From Candidatus Pelagibacter sp. TMED106 (GTDB taxonomy: Bacteria > Pseudomonadota > Alphaproteobacteria > Pelagibacterales > Pelagibacteraceae): a stretch of 55,827 nucleotides of DNA. The notes below the pieces were generated by a model. The model ran no database searches. It was given only the letters and a program-made list of their open reading frames with translations, and was not told the DNA's origin. The position numbers and the translations under genes were made by a program. How positions within the stretch are numbered: position 1 is the first letter of the stretch; each line of letters starts with the position of its first letter. Shown piece by piece: positions 25,823 through 34,724 of the stretch. Location of the stretch: positions 1 through 55,827 of the forward strand of contig NHFH02000012.1 in assembly GCA_002170275.2 (NCBI GenBank). Direction: 5' to 3'.

Positions 25823-26054
25823 ATTTTTTTCTAACTCCTTTTTTCTCAAATTTTTTAATTTCCTTTTCAAGATTTTCGACCCTTTTAGTTAAAATATCTA
25901 ATTCTTCCTTACTTACTAATTTCATTTTAAAAACAATTTCATCTCTTTTGGATCTTAAGATATTGAAAATTTCAGAATTTAAGTCTTTATAAGAAATAAG
26001 TCCTTGTTCAAATAATTTTGCCAATTTATCAATTACAAATTTGGATTTTGTCAT
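25806..26054 (-). CDS. ubiK: UbiK/BMFP (YqiC, DUF526) family protein
   Basis: An 82-residue, mostly helical protein. The second half has the family's coiled-coil signature VSKEELDILTKRVENLEKEI, followed by a very basic tail (KKGVRKKFKKGK). In Enterobacteria UbiK (YqiC) is an accessory factor for aerobic ubiquinone synthesis and forms trimers that bind lipids. Its start lies 46 bases before the likely lgt start on the opposite strand, the same neighbourhood as seen in many alphaproteobacteria. The 3' end overlaps the kinase gene. Confidence 0.82.
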   Translation of the reverse strand: MTKSKFVIDKLAKLFEQGLISYKDLNSEIFNILRSKRDEIVFKMKLVSKEELDILTKRVENLEKEIKKFEKKGVRKKFKKGK

Positions 26055-26100
26055 ATATTCATTTATAAATTTAATATACTTTATAAGTATTTTTTTAAAA

Positions 26101-26865
26101 ATGTTTACTAATAACTTTGACCCAGTAGCTTTTCAAATTTTTTCAATTGAAATTAGATGGTATTCATTGGCTTATATATTGGGAATATTGTTAGGTTGGT
26201 TTTATTGCAAAAAAATCCTTATAAAAGAAAAAACTTTATTGGACCTATTTGATGATTTTATAAGTTACATTATTATTGGTATCATTATTGGTGGAAGGCT
26301 AGGTTATATAATTTTTTATAATTTTAATTACTACTTAGAAAATCCTTTAGAAATAATTGCTTTATGGAACGGAGGAATGTCATTTCATGGAGGTGTAATA
26401 GGAATCATTATTGCTACATCAATTTTTTCAAAAAAAAATAAACTAGATAAATTTATTTTTTTAGATTTTGTAGCCTTAGCATCACCGATTGGAATTTTTT
26501 TTGGTAGGCTTGCTAACTTCATAAACTCTGAACTTTATGGTAGGCCAACAGAAGTGGCTTGGTCAGTAAAATTTAAGATAGTTGACAATATCAAAAGACA
26601 TCCTTCTCAATTATATGAAGCTTTTTTTGAGGGTATAATCTTATTCCTTATTCTTAATTATTTTTACAAAAAAAATTATTTAAAAAAACCTGGATTAATA
26701 TCTGGTTTATTTCTAATTTTTTATTCCTTATTCAGATTTGGTGTAGAATTTTTTAGAGTTCCTGATCCACAAATAGGTTACATGGCAATGAATTTAACAA
26801 TGGGTCAACTTATAAGTCTTATTTTTTTATTAATTGGTGGAGCTCTGTTTTTTTATAAAAAATGA
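26101..26865 (+). CDS. lgt: prolipoprotein diacylglyceryl transferase
   Basis: Attaches diacylglycerol from phosphatidylglycerol to the lipobox cysteine of prolipoproteins in the inner membrane. The family signature GRLANFINSELYGRPTEVAW (near residues 137-156) is complete, with HGGVIG and HPSQLYEAFFEG also present, and about seven hydrophobic segments. I start at ATG 26101 (FTNNFDPVAFQIFSIEIRWYSLAYI), where members of the family usually begin; an in-frame ATG at 26041 would add 20 residues and overlap ubiK. It opens a seven-gene plus-strand run ending with ychF. Confidence 0.94.
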   Translation: MFTNNFDPVAFQIFSIEIRWYSLAYILGILLGWFYCKKILIKEKTLLDLFDDFISYIIIGIIIGGRLGYIIFYNFNYYLENPLEIIALWNGGMSFHGGVIGIIIATSIFSKKNKLDKFIFLDFVALASPIGIFFGRLANFINSELYGRPTEVAWSVKFKIVDNIKRHPSQLYEAFFEGIILFLILNYFYKKNYLKKPGLISGLFLIFYSLFRFGVEFFRVPDPQIGYMAMNLTMGQLISLIFLLIGGALFFYKK

Positions 26866-27917
26866 AAACTAAAAAAAAAAATTTATTAACAGTTGATGAA
26901 TATATTGAGGAAGCTCTTTACAATAAAAAATTTGGATATTATATGACTAAAAATCCTTTTGGTAAAAAAGGTGACTTTATAACTGCACCAAATATTTCTA
27001 TACTATTTTCTGAAATGATCGCGATATGGATAATTTCTTTTTGGGAAAATTTAGATTGTCCAAAAAAATTCAACTTAGTTGAGTTAGGTGCGGGAGATGG
27101 TGAAATGATGAAAATTTTAATAAAAACTTTTGATAGATTTCCGATTTTTAAAAAGGCATGTAATATAAATATTCTTGAAAAAAGTAATTTTCTTAAAAAA
27201 AAACAAAAAAAAAATATCATAAATAAAAATACAAAATGGTTAAAAAATATCGAAGATTTAAATAATTTACCTTGTATATTTATCGCTAATGAATTTTTTG
27301 ATGCTTTACCTATTAAACAATTTATTAAAAAAGAAAATAAATGGTATGAAAGAAATGTAAAATTTTCAAAAAAAAAGAAACCTAAATTTATTGATTTATT
27401 ATTCGATATGAAAAAATTTGAAAGAAAAATTCATTTTAAGATATCTCACAAACAAAAATTTATAGAATTTGCTCCGTTATATTTAAAATATCTAAAAATC
27501 ATTGGTAAAAAAATTACCTTAAATAATGGTGGAATTTTAATCATCGATTATGGATATCTTGATAAAGAATTAAAAAATACACTTCAAGCGATATCAAATC
27601 ATAAATATAGCGACATATTAGATAACTTTGGGAAATCAGATATTACACATAATGTAAATTTTTATTTAATCAACCAAATGATAAGAAAATTTGGTTCATT
27701 TAATATAACAGTTACTAACCAAAAAAAATTTTTAACAAAACTTGGAATACTTGAAAGAGCAGAAATATTAACAAAAAACACTTCATTTATTAAAAAAGCT
27801 GATATTTATTTTAGAATAAAACGTTTAATAGATAAAAGCTCCATGGGAGAATTGTTCAAAGTAATGTTAATTACAAATAATAAAAATAACTTTCGATTAG
27901 GATTTGAAATTGATTAA
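26862..27917 (+). CDS. SAM-dependent methyltransferase, MidA/NDUFAF7 family (DUF185)
   Basis: A 351-residue class I methyltransferase related to mitochondrial NDUFAF7, which methylates an arginine of complex I subunit NDUFS2. Diagnostic features: LLTVDEYIEEALYNKKFGYY, GDFITAPNISILFSEMIAIW, the SAM-binding NLVELGAGDGEMMKIL (about residues 69-84), IFIANEFFDALPIKQF and GGILIIDYGY. The start overlaps the lgt stop by 4 bases (ATGA). Involvement in complex I assembly is inferred from the homologue. Confidence 0.9.
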   Translation: MKTKKKNLLTVDEYIEEALYNKKFGYYMTKNPFGKKGDFITAPNISILFSEMIAIWIISFWENLDCPKKFNLVELGAGDGEMMKILIKTFDRFPIFKKACNINILEKSNFLKKKQKKNIINKNTKWLKNIEDLNNLPCIFIANEFFDALPIKQFIKKENKWYERNVKFSKKKKPKFIDLLFDMKKFERKIHFKISHKQKFIEFAPLYLKYLKIIGKKITLNNGGILIIDYGYLDKELKNTLQAISNHKYSDILDNFGKSDITHNVNFYLINQMIRKFGSFNITVTNQKKFLTKLGILERAEILTKNTSFIKKADIYFRIKRLIDKSSMGELFKVMLITNNKNNFRLGFEID

Positions 27918-28668
27918 GTCAAAAAAATTATCAGAGTATAAAAGTATTAAACACGGTTTCTTTAATAAACAAGGGGGAAATTCTAAAGGTATTTATAAAA
28001 GTTTAAATTGTGGTCAAGGATCCTTAGATAAAAGATCAACGGTTAAAAAAAATTTGAATATAGTGCTTAAAAAGATTAAATGTAAAAATGATAAAATTAT
28101 TTTGCTAAATCAAATACATAGCTCAAAATTTTATTTTTTAGAAAAAAAAAATATATCAAATAAAAAGTTCACTGGAGATGCAATTATTACAGATTTAAAA
28201 AATACTCCAATTGGTGTTTTAACTGCGGATTGTGCTCCAATACTAATTTATGACTCAAATAAACCATTTATTTCAGCAATCCATGCTGGCTGGAAAGGTG
28301 CCTATAAAGATATTGTCAAAAAAGTAATAAAATTTATGTTTAAAAAAGGTTGCACACCAAACACTATGACTGCTGTAATTGGGCCATGTATCTCAATTAA
28401 AAATTATGAAGTTAAAAATGATTTTGTAAAAAAATTTATAAAGAAAGATAAAAAAAATAAAGTTTTTTTTAGAAAAAACAAAAATAAAACTTATTTTAGC
28501 CTTAATAAATTCATTTATAATCAAATAAAAGGTCTAAATATTAAAAGAATAGATATAATCAAAAAGGATACATTCGATATAAAAAACAATTTTTTTAGTT
28601 CAAGAAGATCTTTAAAAAAGAATGAAAATGATTATGGTAGAAATATCTCAATAATTATGATTAATTAA
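27904..28668 (+). CDS. pgeF: multicopper polyphenol oxidase/purine nucleoside phosphorylase (PgeF/YfiH family)
   Basis: A 254-residue protein of the laccase-domain (YfiH) family. Key motifs are IKHGFFNKQGGNSKGIYKSL, NQIHSSKF (first metal histidine), GVLTADCAPILIYD (Cys), and AIHAGWKGAYK (second histidine near residue 123), with VIGPCISIKNYEV following. The family has been described as purine nucleoside phosphorylase/adenosine deaminase and, in E. coli, as an editing enzyme for peptidoglycan precursors. The start is TTG at 27904 or TTG at 27910, both overlapping the upstream methyltransferase; no ATG is suitably placed. Confidence 0.88.
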   Translation: MKLIKSKKLSEYKSIKHGFFNKQGGNSKGIYKSLNCGQGSLDKRSTVKKNLNIVLKKIKCKNDKIILLNQIHSSKFYFLEKKNISNKKFTGDAIITDLKNTPIGVLTADCAPILIYDSNKPFISAIHAGWKGAYKDIVKKVIKFMFKKGCTPNTMTAVIGPCISIKNYEVKNDFVKKFIKKDKKNKVFFRKNKNKTYFSLNKFIYNQIKGLNIKRIDIIKKDTFDIKNNFFSSRRSLKKNENDYGRNISIIMIN

Positions 28669-28676
28669 TAAACTCA

Positions 28677-29609
28677 ATGAAATTACTATCAGGAAATAGC
28701 AACAAAACTTTAAGTAAAAAAATTGCAAAGTACCTTAAGTCAAAACTTGTAAATTCTAGTATAAGAAAATTTTCAGATGGGGAAATTTATACTGAAATTA
28801 ATGAAAATATAAGAGGTAATAGTATTTTCATAATTCAATCTATCTCTTCTCCTGCAAATGATAATTTAATGGAATTATTGCTTTGTATAGATGCACTAAA
28901 AAGATCTTCAGCAAAAAATATTACTGCTGTTATTCCTTATTTTGGATACGCCAGACAAGATAGAAAAGTAGTACCAAGAACCTCTATATCAGCTAAACTT
29001 GTTTCAAATTTAATTACTAAAGCAGGTGCAGATAGAGTAGTTACTGTTGATCTTCACGCAGGACAAATTCAGGGCTTTTTTGATATTCCAGTAGATAATT
29101 TATTTGCTACGCCTATTTTTGCTAGACATGCAAAAAAAAATATTAAAAGTAAAAATATTTTATGTGTAGCACCTGATGTAGGTGGTACAGAAAGGGCTAG
29201 AGCCTTAGGTAAACTATTAAATGTTGGTTTGGCAATAGTTGATAAAAGAAGACCAAAGCCTGGTCAGTCACAAGTAATGAATATAATAGGTAATGTAAAA
29301 GATAAAACTTGTATTATAGTAGATGATATCATTGACTCAGGTGGAACAATCGTAAACGCAGCAAAAGCTTTAAAAAATAGAGGTGCTAAAGAAGTATATG
29401 TTTATATTACCCATGGAGTTTTGAGTGGATCGGCTGTAGAAAAGATTAAAAAGTCAGTTATAAAAAATCTAGTAATTACTGATACGATTGAGAACCATGA
29501 AAAAATTAAAAGTGCTAAAAATATTGAAGTTCTGCCAATATCAAGCTTAATGGGTGAAGCAATTAAAAGAATATCTAATTCAACATCAGTATCTGATCTA
29601 TTTAAATAA
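28677..29609 (+). CDS. prs: ribose-phosphate pyrophosphokinase (PRPP synthetase)
   Basis: Makes PRPP from ribose 5-phosphate and ATP for nucleotides, histidine and tryptophan. Visible motifs are FSDGEIYTEINENIRG, ITAVIPYFGYARQDRKVVPR (ATP loop), DRVVTVDLHAGQIQGFFDIP, APDVGGTERARALG and the PRPP-binding CIIVDDIIDSGGTIVNAAKA. The 310-aa length is full. Together with rplY, pth and ychF downstream it forms the common bacterial prs-rplY-pth-ychF cluster. Confidence 0.97.
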   Translation: MKLLSGNSNKTLSKKIAKYLKSKLVNSSIRKFSDGEIYTEINENIRGNSIFIIQSISSPANDNLMELLLCIDALKRSSAKNITAVIPYFGYARQDRKVVPRTSISAKLVSNLITKAGADRVVTVDLHAGQIQGFFDIPVDNLFATPIFARHAKKNIKSKNILCVAPDVGGTERARALGKLLNVGLAIVDKRRPKPGQSQVMNIIGNVKDKTCIIVDDIIDSGGTIVNAAKALKNRGAKEVYVYITHGVLSGSAVEKIKKSVIKNLVITDTIENHEKIKSAKNIEVLPISSLMGEAIKRISNSTSVSDLFK

Positions 29610-29653
29610 TTATCTTGAGTTATTTTAAAACATAAGCTAAAAACCTTATTTTT

Positions 29654-30415
29654 ATGAATTCACTCGACGCTAGTTCTAGAAATACTAAATCTAAAGGAGA
29701 TATTAGATCTCTCAGGTCCAACGGTAATGTTCCAGCAATTATTTATGGAGGTAGTGAACAAAATGAAAAGGTTTCTGTTTCAAAAAAGATACTTAAATCT
29801 CTTTTAGAAAAAGAAAATTTTTTATCAAATATTATAACTCTTAATATTGATGGAAAGTCTCAAAATGTTCTACCTAGAGAAATAAAATATAACGTTATTA
29901 GCGATGAACCTATCCATGTTGATTTTCAAAGGGTTGTTACTGGAGCAAAAATCAAAATAGATGTGCCAGTAGTATTTATTAATCATGAAAAATCACCTGG
30001 CTTAAAAAGAGGTGGAGTTCTGAATATAGTAAGAAGAAAAATAGAATTAAAATGTCCGAGTGAAAAAATTCCTGAAAGTATAGTTATCGACCTTGATGGC
30101 ATTGATATTGGTGAAAGTTTTAAAATATCATCAGTTAAATTAGAAGAAAATGTGACGCCAACAATTCAAGGAAGAGATTTTGTAATTGCTACCTTAGCAG
30201 CTCCTACAGTTATGAAAGAGCCAGAAAAACCTGCTGAAACTGCAGAAGGAGAAGCTGCAGAGGCTTCCGCTGAAGGAGAAGATGGATCAACAGCACCAGT
30301 TTCTGCTGATGGTGATAAAAAAGAAGGTGAAGATAAAAAAGCTCCAGCAGACAAAAAAGCTCCAACAGATAAAAAAGCTCCAACAGATAAAAAAGCTCCT
30401 GCAGATAAAAAATAA
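29654..30415 (+). CDS. rplY: 50S ribosomal protein L25/general stress protein Ctc, with a repetitive Lys/Ala/Pro tail
   Basis: Binds 5S rRNA in the large ribosomal subunit. The N-terminal L25 domain (SRNTKSKGDIRSLRSNGNVPAIIYGG) and the C-terminal TL5 beta domain (VPVVFINHEKSPGLKRGGVLNIVRR, CPSEKIPESIVIDLDGIDIGE) are both present. After about residue 190 comes a low-complexity tail: first acidic and alanine-rich (PAETAEGEAAEASAEGEDGS), then 4.5 copies of an 18-base unit encoding DKKAPT/DKKAPA. Acidic tails are common in this family; the KAP repeat is more unusual. It is followed by pth 42 bases downstream. Confidence 0.95.
   Translation: MNSLDASSRNTKSKGDIRSLRSNGNVPAIIYGGSEQNEKVSVSKKILKSLLEKENFLSNIITLNIDGKSQNVLPREIKYNVISDEPIHVDFQRVVTGAKIKIDVPVVFINHEKSPGLKRGGVLNIVRRKIELKCPSEKIPESIVIDLDGIDIGESFKISSVKLEENVTPTIQGRDFVIATLAAPTVMKEPEKPAETAEGEAAEASAEGEDGSTAPVSADGDKKEGEDKKAPADKKAPTDKKAPTDKKAPADKK
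30332..30412 (+). repeat. 18-bp tandem repeat, 4.5 units, in the 3' end of rplY
   Basis: Units start at 30332, 30350, 30368 and 30386 with a half unit at 30404, each close to GATAAAAAAGCTCCAACA and encoding Asp-Lys-Lys-Ala-Pro-Thr/Ala. Differences are few (GAC for GAT; CCAGCA, CCAACA or CCTGCA). The unit length is a multiple of three, so copy-number change would keep the frame. Confidence 0.92.
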
Positions 30416-30457
30416 TCTAATTATAGTGAAATTTCCCAGTTTTGATTTAAAAAATTT

Positions 30458-31018
30458 ATGCTTTTATTCGTAGGCTTAGGCAATCCAACTCCAGATAGTG
30501 AAAATAATAGACACAACATTGGTTTTAAAATGATTGATGCAATTAATATAAAATTTGGACTTTCAAAACAAAAACCTAAATTTAAAGGATTGTTAACTAC
30601 TGGAATTATTAATAAAAAAAAAGTCTATGCTATAAAACCATTAACTTTCATGAATAATTCTGGAATATGCATTCGTGAATTAATAGAATATTTTAAAATA
30701 GATGTTGAAGATATTATTGTTTTTCATGATGATTTAGATATTGATTTTGGAAAAATAAAAGCAAAATTTGGAGGATCTAGTGCTGGTCATAATGGAATAG
30801 AGTCAATTGATAAATTTATAGGAAAAGATTATTCAAGAGTCAGAATTGGAATAGGAAAGCCTAAAGTAAAAACAGAGGTTAGTGATCATGTTCTAAATAA
30901 TTTTGATAAAGATGAAATGTTAGAGTTGGAAAAAATTACAAATAATATTACCAATTCAATATCAATTCTAATCGATAAAAAATTAGATCTTTTTTCAAGT
31001 ACAGTGAATAATAAATAG
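30458..31018 (+). CDS. pth: peptidyl-tRNA hydrolase
   Basis: Releases peptides from prematurely dissociated peptidyl-tRNAs. The family motifs are GLGNPTPDSENNRHNIGFKM (catalytic Asn and His near residues 9 and 19), KPLTFMNNSG, FHDDLDIDFGKIKAKFGGSS (catalytic Asp) and AGHNGIESIDKFIG. The 186-aa length is full. Its TAG (31016-31018) directly abuts the ATG of ychF with no gap. Confidence 0.96.
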   Translation: MLLFVGLGNPTPDSENNRHNIGFKMIDAINIKFGLSKQKPKFKGLLTTGIINKKKVYAIKPLTFMNNSGICIRELIEYFKIDVEDIIVFHDDLDIDFGKIKAKFGGSSAGHNGIESIDKFIGKDYSRVRIGIGKPKVKTEVSDHVLNNFDKDEMLELEKITNNITNSISILIDKKLDLFSSTVNNK

Positions 31019-32092
31019 ATGAGCTTTAAGTGTGGTATAGTTGGTTTGCCTAACGTCGGTAAATCTACATTATTTAATGCTCTTACAAATTCAAGTAAAG
31101 CTCAAGCTGCTAATTTTCCATTTTGTACAATTGATCCAAATATTGGTGTAGTTCCTGTTCCAGATGAAAGACTAGATCAACTATCTAAAGTATCAACGTC
31201 AAAAAAAAAAATAAATACCACAATATCATTTGTTGATATAGCTGGTCTTGTAAAAGGAGCTTCAAAAGGAGAGGGTTTAGGAAATAAATTTTTATCACAT
31301 ATCAGAGAAGTAGATGCGATAGTTCACATGATTAGATGTTTTGACTCTGATGATATCCAAAATGTAAACCCAACAGTAGACCCTATTAGAGATTTAGAGA
31401 TAATTGAGACAGAAATGATGTTGGCAGATTTAGACTCTCTTCAGAAGAGATTGGAAAAGAATAATAAAAAAAATATTGATGAGGATCAATTAAAAGTTTT
31501 AGAAGTGGCTTTAGACTGTATAAATAATAATAAGAATATAGAGATTCTCCATGATGAATTTGAAAAAAAACTATTAAATCAAAGTGGTCTTCTTTCCCTA
31601 AAAAAAAAAATTTTTGTTTGTAATGTTGATGAAGGAAGTATTGAAAATGGAAATAAATATACCGATACATTTATAAAAAAATACGGGAAAAATAATACCT
31701 TGATCGTTTCCGCTGATATTGAAAATCAAATTAATCAATTAGAAAATAAAGAAAAAGAAAATTATATGCAGATGATTGGGCTTAAAAAAACTGGGTTAGA
31801 TATGTTAATACAAAAAGGTTATAAAGTATTAGAGTTAAATACCTTCTTTACTTCAGGCCCAGAAGAAACAAGAGCTTGGACAATACAGAAGAATTGTAAG
31901 GCTCCAAAAGCAGCAGCTGAAATACATACTGATTTTGAAAAAGGTTTTATAAAAGCAGAAACTGTCTCATATGATGATTTTATTTTTAGTCAAGGTTGGG
32001 TAAATTCAAAAGCTAATGGTAAAATGAGACTTGAAGGAAAAGATTATATTGTCAAAGATGGAGATGTATTAAACTTCAGATTCAATACGTGA
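31019..32092 (+). CDS. ychF: redox-regulated ATPase YchF (Obg-like)
   Basis: A ribosome-associated P-loop NTPase of the Obg family that prefers ATP. Walker A is GLPNVGKSTLFNAL (residues about 9-22), switch regions NFPFCTIDPNIG and DIAGLVKGASKGEGLGNKFL, a coiled-coil insertion around residues 135-200, and a C-terminal TGS domain (RAWTIQKNCKAPKAAAEIHTD, LEGKDYIVKDGDVLNFRF). Length (357 aa) fits. The last 24 bases overlap the convergent cytochrome c1 gene. Confidence 0.96.
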   Translation: MSFKCGIVGLPNVGKSTLFNALTNSSKAQAANFPFCTIDPNIGVVPVPDERLDQLSKVSTSKKKINTTISFVDIAGLVKGASKGEGLGNKFLSHIREVDAIVHMIRCFDSDDIQNVNPTVDPIRDLEIIETEMMLADLDSLQKRLEKNNKKNIDEDQLKVLEVALDCINNNKNIEILHDEFEKKLLNQSGLLSLKKKIFVCNVDEGSIENGNKYTDTFIKKYGKNNTLIVSADIENQINQLENKEKENYMQMIGLKKTGLDMLIQKGYKVLELNTFFTSGPEETRAWTIQKNCKAPKAAAEIHTDFEKGFIKAETVSYDDFIFSQGWVNSKANGKMRLEGKDYIVKDGDVLNFRFNT

Positions 32093-32848
32093 CCAAATCT
32101 TCTTCATACTAAAATAAACTAAAACAGTTAAAATAATTAAATACAAAATTGCTTTGAATCCCATTTTGTGCCTAGCTTCTAAATGAGGTTCTGCGGCCCA
32201 CATCAGAAAAGTTGTTACATCTTTTGCCATCTGTTCCTCAGTGGCTTCTGTGCCATCAATATATTCAACTAAACCATCGGATAATGGTTGGGCCATTTTT
32301 ATATTATTTCCATACATATATTTATTATAGTAAACTCCTTCATCTAATGTTACTCCACTAGGAGGATCTTCATAACCTAGAAGCACAGAATAAATATAAT
32401 CTACTCCACCACTCCTAGCTTTTGCTAAAACTGACATATCAGGTGGATAAGCTCCACCATTCGCTGCTTGTGCTTCTTTATCATTTGCATAAGGCATTAA
32501 AAATTTATCTGATAATTTTGCTGGTCTTTCAAACATTTCACCATCATCATTTGGTCCATCAGTAATTTCAAAGCTTGCTGCAATAGCTTTGGCTTGTTCT
32601 AATGAAAATTCTGGACCACCTTTTTCTGATAAGTTTCTATAACTCAAATATTTCATTGAATGACATGAGGCACAAACCTCGGTGTATACTTGATAACCTC
32701 TTTGCAGTGAGGCTCTATCAAACTTGCCAAATAAACCTTTAAAGCTCCAGTCAGTTTTCAAAAGTTCTACTTTTTCTGCTGCATTAACTTGGAAGCATCC
32801 TATTGACAGAAAAATAAATAAATAGTTTATTCTAAAAATTCTTTTCAC
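32069..32848 (-). CDS. petC: cytochrome c1 of the bc1 complex
   Basis: The haem c subunit of complex III, passing electrons from the Rieske protein to cytochrome c. It has an N-terminal signal peptide (FRINYLFIFLSIGCFQVNA), the haem site CASCHSMKYLSYRNL (CxxCH near residue 59), the family segments DMSVLAKARSGGVDYIYSVL and NIKMAQPLSDGLVEY with the axial methionine, and a C-terminal membrane anchor (FKAILYLIILTVLVYFSM). It is the third gene of petABC, 4 bases after petB. Confidence 0.96.
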   Translation of the reverse strand: MKRIFRINYLFIFLSIGCFQVNAAEKVELLKTDWSFKGLFGKFDRASLQRGYQVYTEVCASCHSMKYLSYRNLSEKGGPEFSLEQAKAIAASFEITDGPNDDGEMFERPAKLSDKFLMPYANDKEAQAANGGAYPPDMSVLAKARSGGVDYIYSVLLGYEDPPSGVTLDEGVYYNKYMYGNNIKMAQPLSDGLVEYIDGTEATEEQMAKDVTTFLMWAAEPHLEARHKMGFKAILYLIILTVLVYFSMKKIWSRIESEV

Positions 32849-32852
32849 AATA

Positions 32853-34112
32853 CTAATTGATACTTTCTTTTTTTTTAACAGTAGAAGGATTAGGAAAACC
32901 GCCTAACACTGGTTCAGTTATACTTAAAGGTACTGGAATGGTTTTTTCTTTATAACCTAAAACTGGAAGAATAATTAAAAAATGTATAAAATAATATGCA
33001 GTAGCAACTCTAGCCACTAAGAGATATAATCCTTCGGCTGGCATAGCTCCTACATATCCAAGTATCAATACATCAGCGACTATTATCCAGTAAAACTGTT
33101 TGTACAGTGGTCGAAATACAGCAGATCTAATTTTTGAAGTATCAAGCCAAGGAAGAGCAGCTAAAATAAAAATAGCTGATAACATTGCAATTACTCCTAA
33201 CAGTTTATCAGGAACAGATCTTAATATTGCATAGAAAGGAAGCAAGTACCATTCTGGAACAATATGAGCTGGGGTAACCATAGGATTTGCTTCAATATAA
33301 TTATCAGCATGACCTAAAATATTTGGTGAATAAAATACAAAAAAAGCAAAAACAATCATAAACATTAATAGAGCAAATCCGTCTTTAATAACAATATAAG
33401 GATGGAATGGAACAGTGTCTTTAGAAGGTTTCTTGATATCAATTCCAACTGGATTATTGTTTCCAGGTACATGTAATGCCCAAATATGTAAAACCACTAA
33501 GCCTAAAATTAAAAAAGGTATTAAATAATGTAATGTAAAAAATCTTGTTAATGTTGGATTATCTACAGAATAACCACCCCATAACCAATTAACTATTCCT
33601 TCTCCCACAAAAGGTATTGCGCTAAATAAATTTGTAATAACTGTTGCTCCCCAAAAACTCATTTGACCCCAAGGAAGCACATAACCCATAAATGCAGCAG
33701 CCATCATTAAAAGATAGATTATAATTCCTATAATCCAAATTATTTCTCTTGGTGACTTATAAGATCCATAAAATAAAGATCTAAATATATGAATATAAAC
33801 TGCTAAAAAAAACATTGATGCTCCATTTGAATGTATATACCTAATTAGCCATCCATAGTTCACATCTCTCATTATATGTTCCACACTCTCGAATGCTAAA
33901 TCTGCGTGAGCAATGTAATGCATTGCTAAAGTTAAACCAGTAACAATTTGAGTTATTAAACAAAAAGTTAATATTCCTCCGAACGTCCACCAATAATTTA
34001 AATTTTTGGGAGTTGGATAATCGGTCAAATGACTGGCAAGTGATAGAAGAGGTAATCTATCGTTAAACCATTTTCCAAATTTTGATTTAGGAACATATTC
34101 GTGATCACTCAT
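32853..34112 (-). CDS. petB: cytochrome b of the bc1 complex
   Basis: The membrane core subunit of complex III, with two b haems and two quinone sites. The sequence has about eight membrane spans, the paired haem histidines (ALAMHYIAHADLAF, LAVYIHIFRSLFYG; TLHYLIPFLILGLVVLHIWAL), the quinol-site region GYVLPWGQMSFWGATVITN and PEWYLLPFYAILR (the conserved PEWY). The 419-aa length matches alphaproteobacterial cytochrome b. It lies between petA and petC on the minus strand. Confidence 0.97.
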   Translation of the reverse strand: MSDHEYVPKSKFGKWFNDRLPLLSLASHLTDYPTPKNLNYWWTFGGILTFCLITQIVTGLTLAMHYIAHADLAFESVEHIMRDVNYGWLIRYIHSNGASMFFLAVYIHIFRSLFYGSYKSPREIIWIIGIIIYLLMMAAAFMGYVLPWGQMSFWGATVITNLFSAIPFVGEGIVNWLWGGYSVDNPTLTRFFTLHYLIPFLILGLVVLHIWALHVPGNNNPVGIDIKKPSKDTVPFHPYIVIKDGFALLMFMIVFAFFVFYSPNILGHADNYIEANPMVTPAHIVPEWYLLPFYAILRSVPDKLLGVIAMLSAIFILAALPWLDTSKIRSAVFRPLYKQFYWIIVADVLILGYVGAMPAEGLYLLVARVATAYYFIHFLIILPVLGYKEKTIPVPLSITEPVLGGFPNPSTVKKKESIN

Positions 34113-34125
34113 AATCTTTTATAAT

Positions 34126-34635
34126 TTATCCAATTTTTATTGTGTTAGAGTTTACAAATTCATATCTAGGAACTTCCATGTTAGTCGGTGCAGGACCTTT
34201 TCTTATTCTACCAGATGTATCATAATGTGATCCGTGACATGGACAAAACCATCCATTATAATCTCCCTTATCATTAAGAGGTACGCACCCTAAGTGAGTA
34301 CATACTCCTAACATAACTAACCACTCAGGATTTTTTGCTCTTTCCTCATCAGTTTCAGGATGTTTTAATTCTTCTAACTTGACTGCTCTCGCTTCATCTA
34401 TTTCTTCTTGAGTTCTTCTTTTAATGAAAACTGGCTTACCTCTCCAAAGAACAGTAATACTTTTACCAGGTTCAACTGAGCTTATGTCAACCTCAGTACT
34501 AGCTAATGCTTTAACAGAGGCATCTGGGTTCATTTGATCAACTAATGGCCAAATGACAGCTCCTACTCCTACAGCACCTACAGCATATGAAGCTGTGAAT
34601 AAAAAATCTCTTCTTTCGACTTTTTTTTCTGACAT
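34126..34635 (-). CDS. petA: ubiquinol-cytochrome c reductase iron-sulfur (Rieske) subunit
   Basis: Carries the 2Fe-2S cluster of complex III. The cluster ligands are in CTHLGCVPL and CPCHGSHYD (near residues 112 and 132), with the following GRIRKGPAPTNMEVPRYEF. The N terminus has a twin-arginine-like sequence (VERRDFLF) before the single membrane helix (TASYAVGAVGVGAVIWPLV), as expected for Tat-dependent Rieske proteins. First gene of petABC; the divergent trmL starts 89 bases away. Confidence 0.97.
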   Translation of the reverse strand: MSEKKVERRDFLFTASYAVGAVGVGAVIWPLVDQMNPDASVKALASTEVDISSVEPGKSITVLWRGKPVFIKRRTQEEIDEARAVKLEELKHPETDEERAKNPEWLVMLGVCTHLGCVPLNDKGDYNGWFCPCHGSHYDTSGRIRKGPAPTNMEVPRYEFVNSNTIKIG

Positions 34636-34724
34636 ATTTAATTATTTTTTATTTATTCCTATCTAATATATGATTTCATATAATAAAAAAGATTTTTTTC
34701 TACTGTAACAATGACACACAAACC

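Noticed and set aside
30166..30354. 62-codon minus-strand ORF rich in Ser/Ala/Pro over the rplY tail
   Set aside because: It is the reverse reading of the low-complexity acidic tail of L25; its composition follows from that tail.
30282..30473. 63-codon plus-strand ORF with KKLQQI repeats
   Set aside because: This is another frame of the rplY 18-bp tandem repeat and continues into the pth upstream gap; no independent support.
34636..34724. bidirectional promoter between petA and trmL
   Set aside because: Promoters must exist here because the genes diverge, but no hexamer pair stands out from the AT-rich background.
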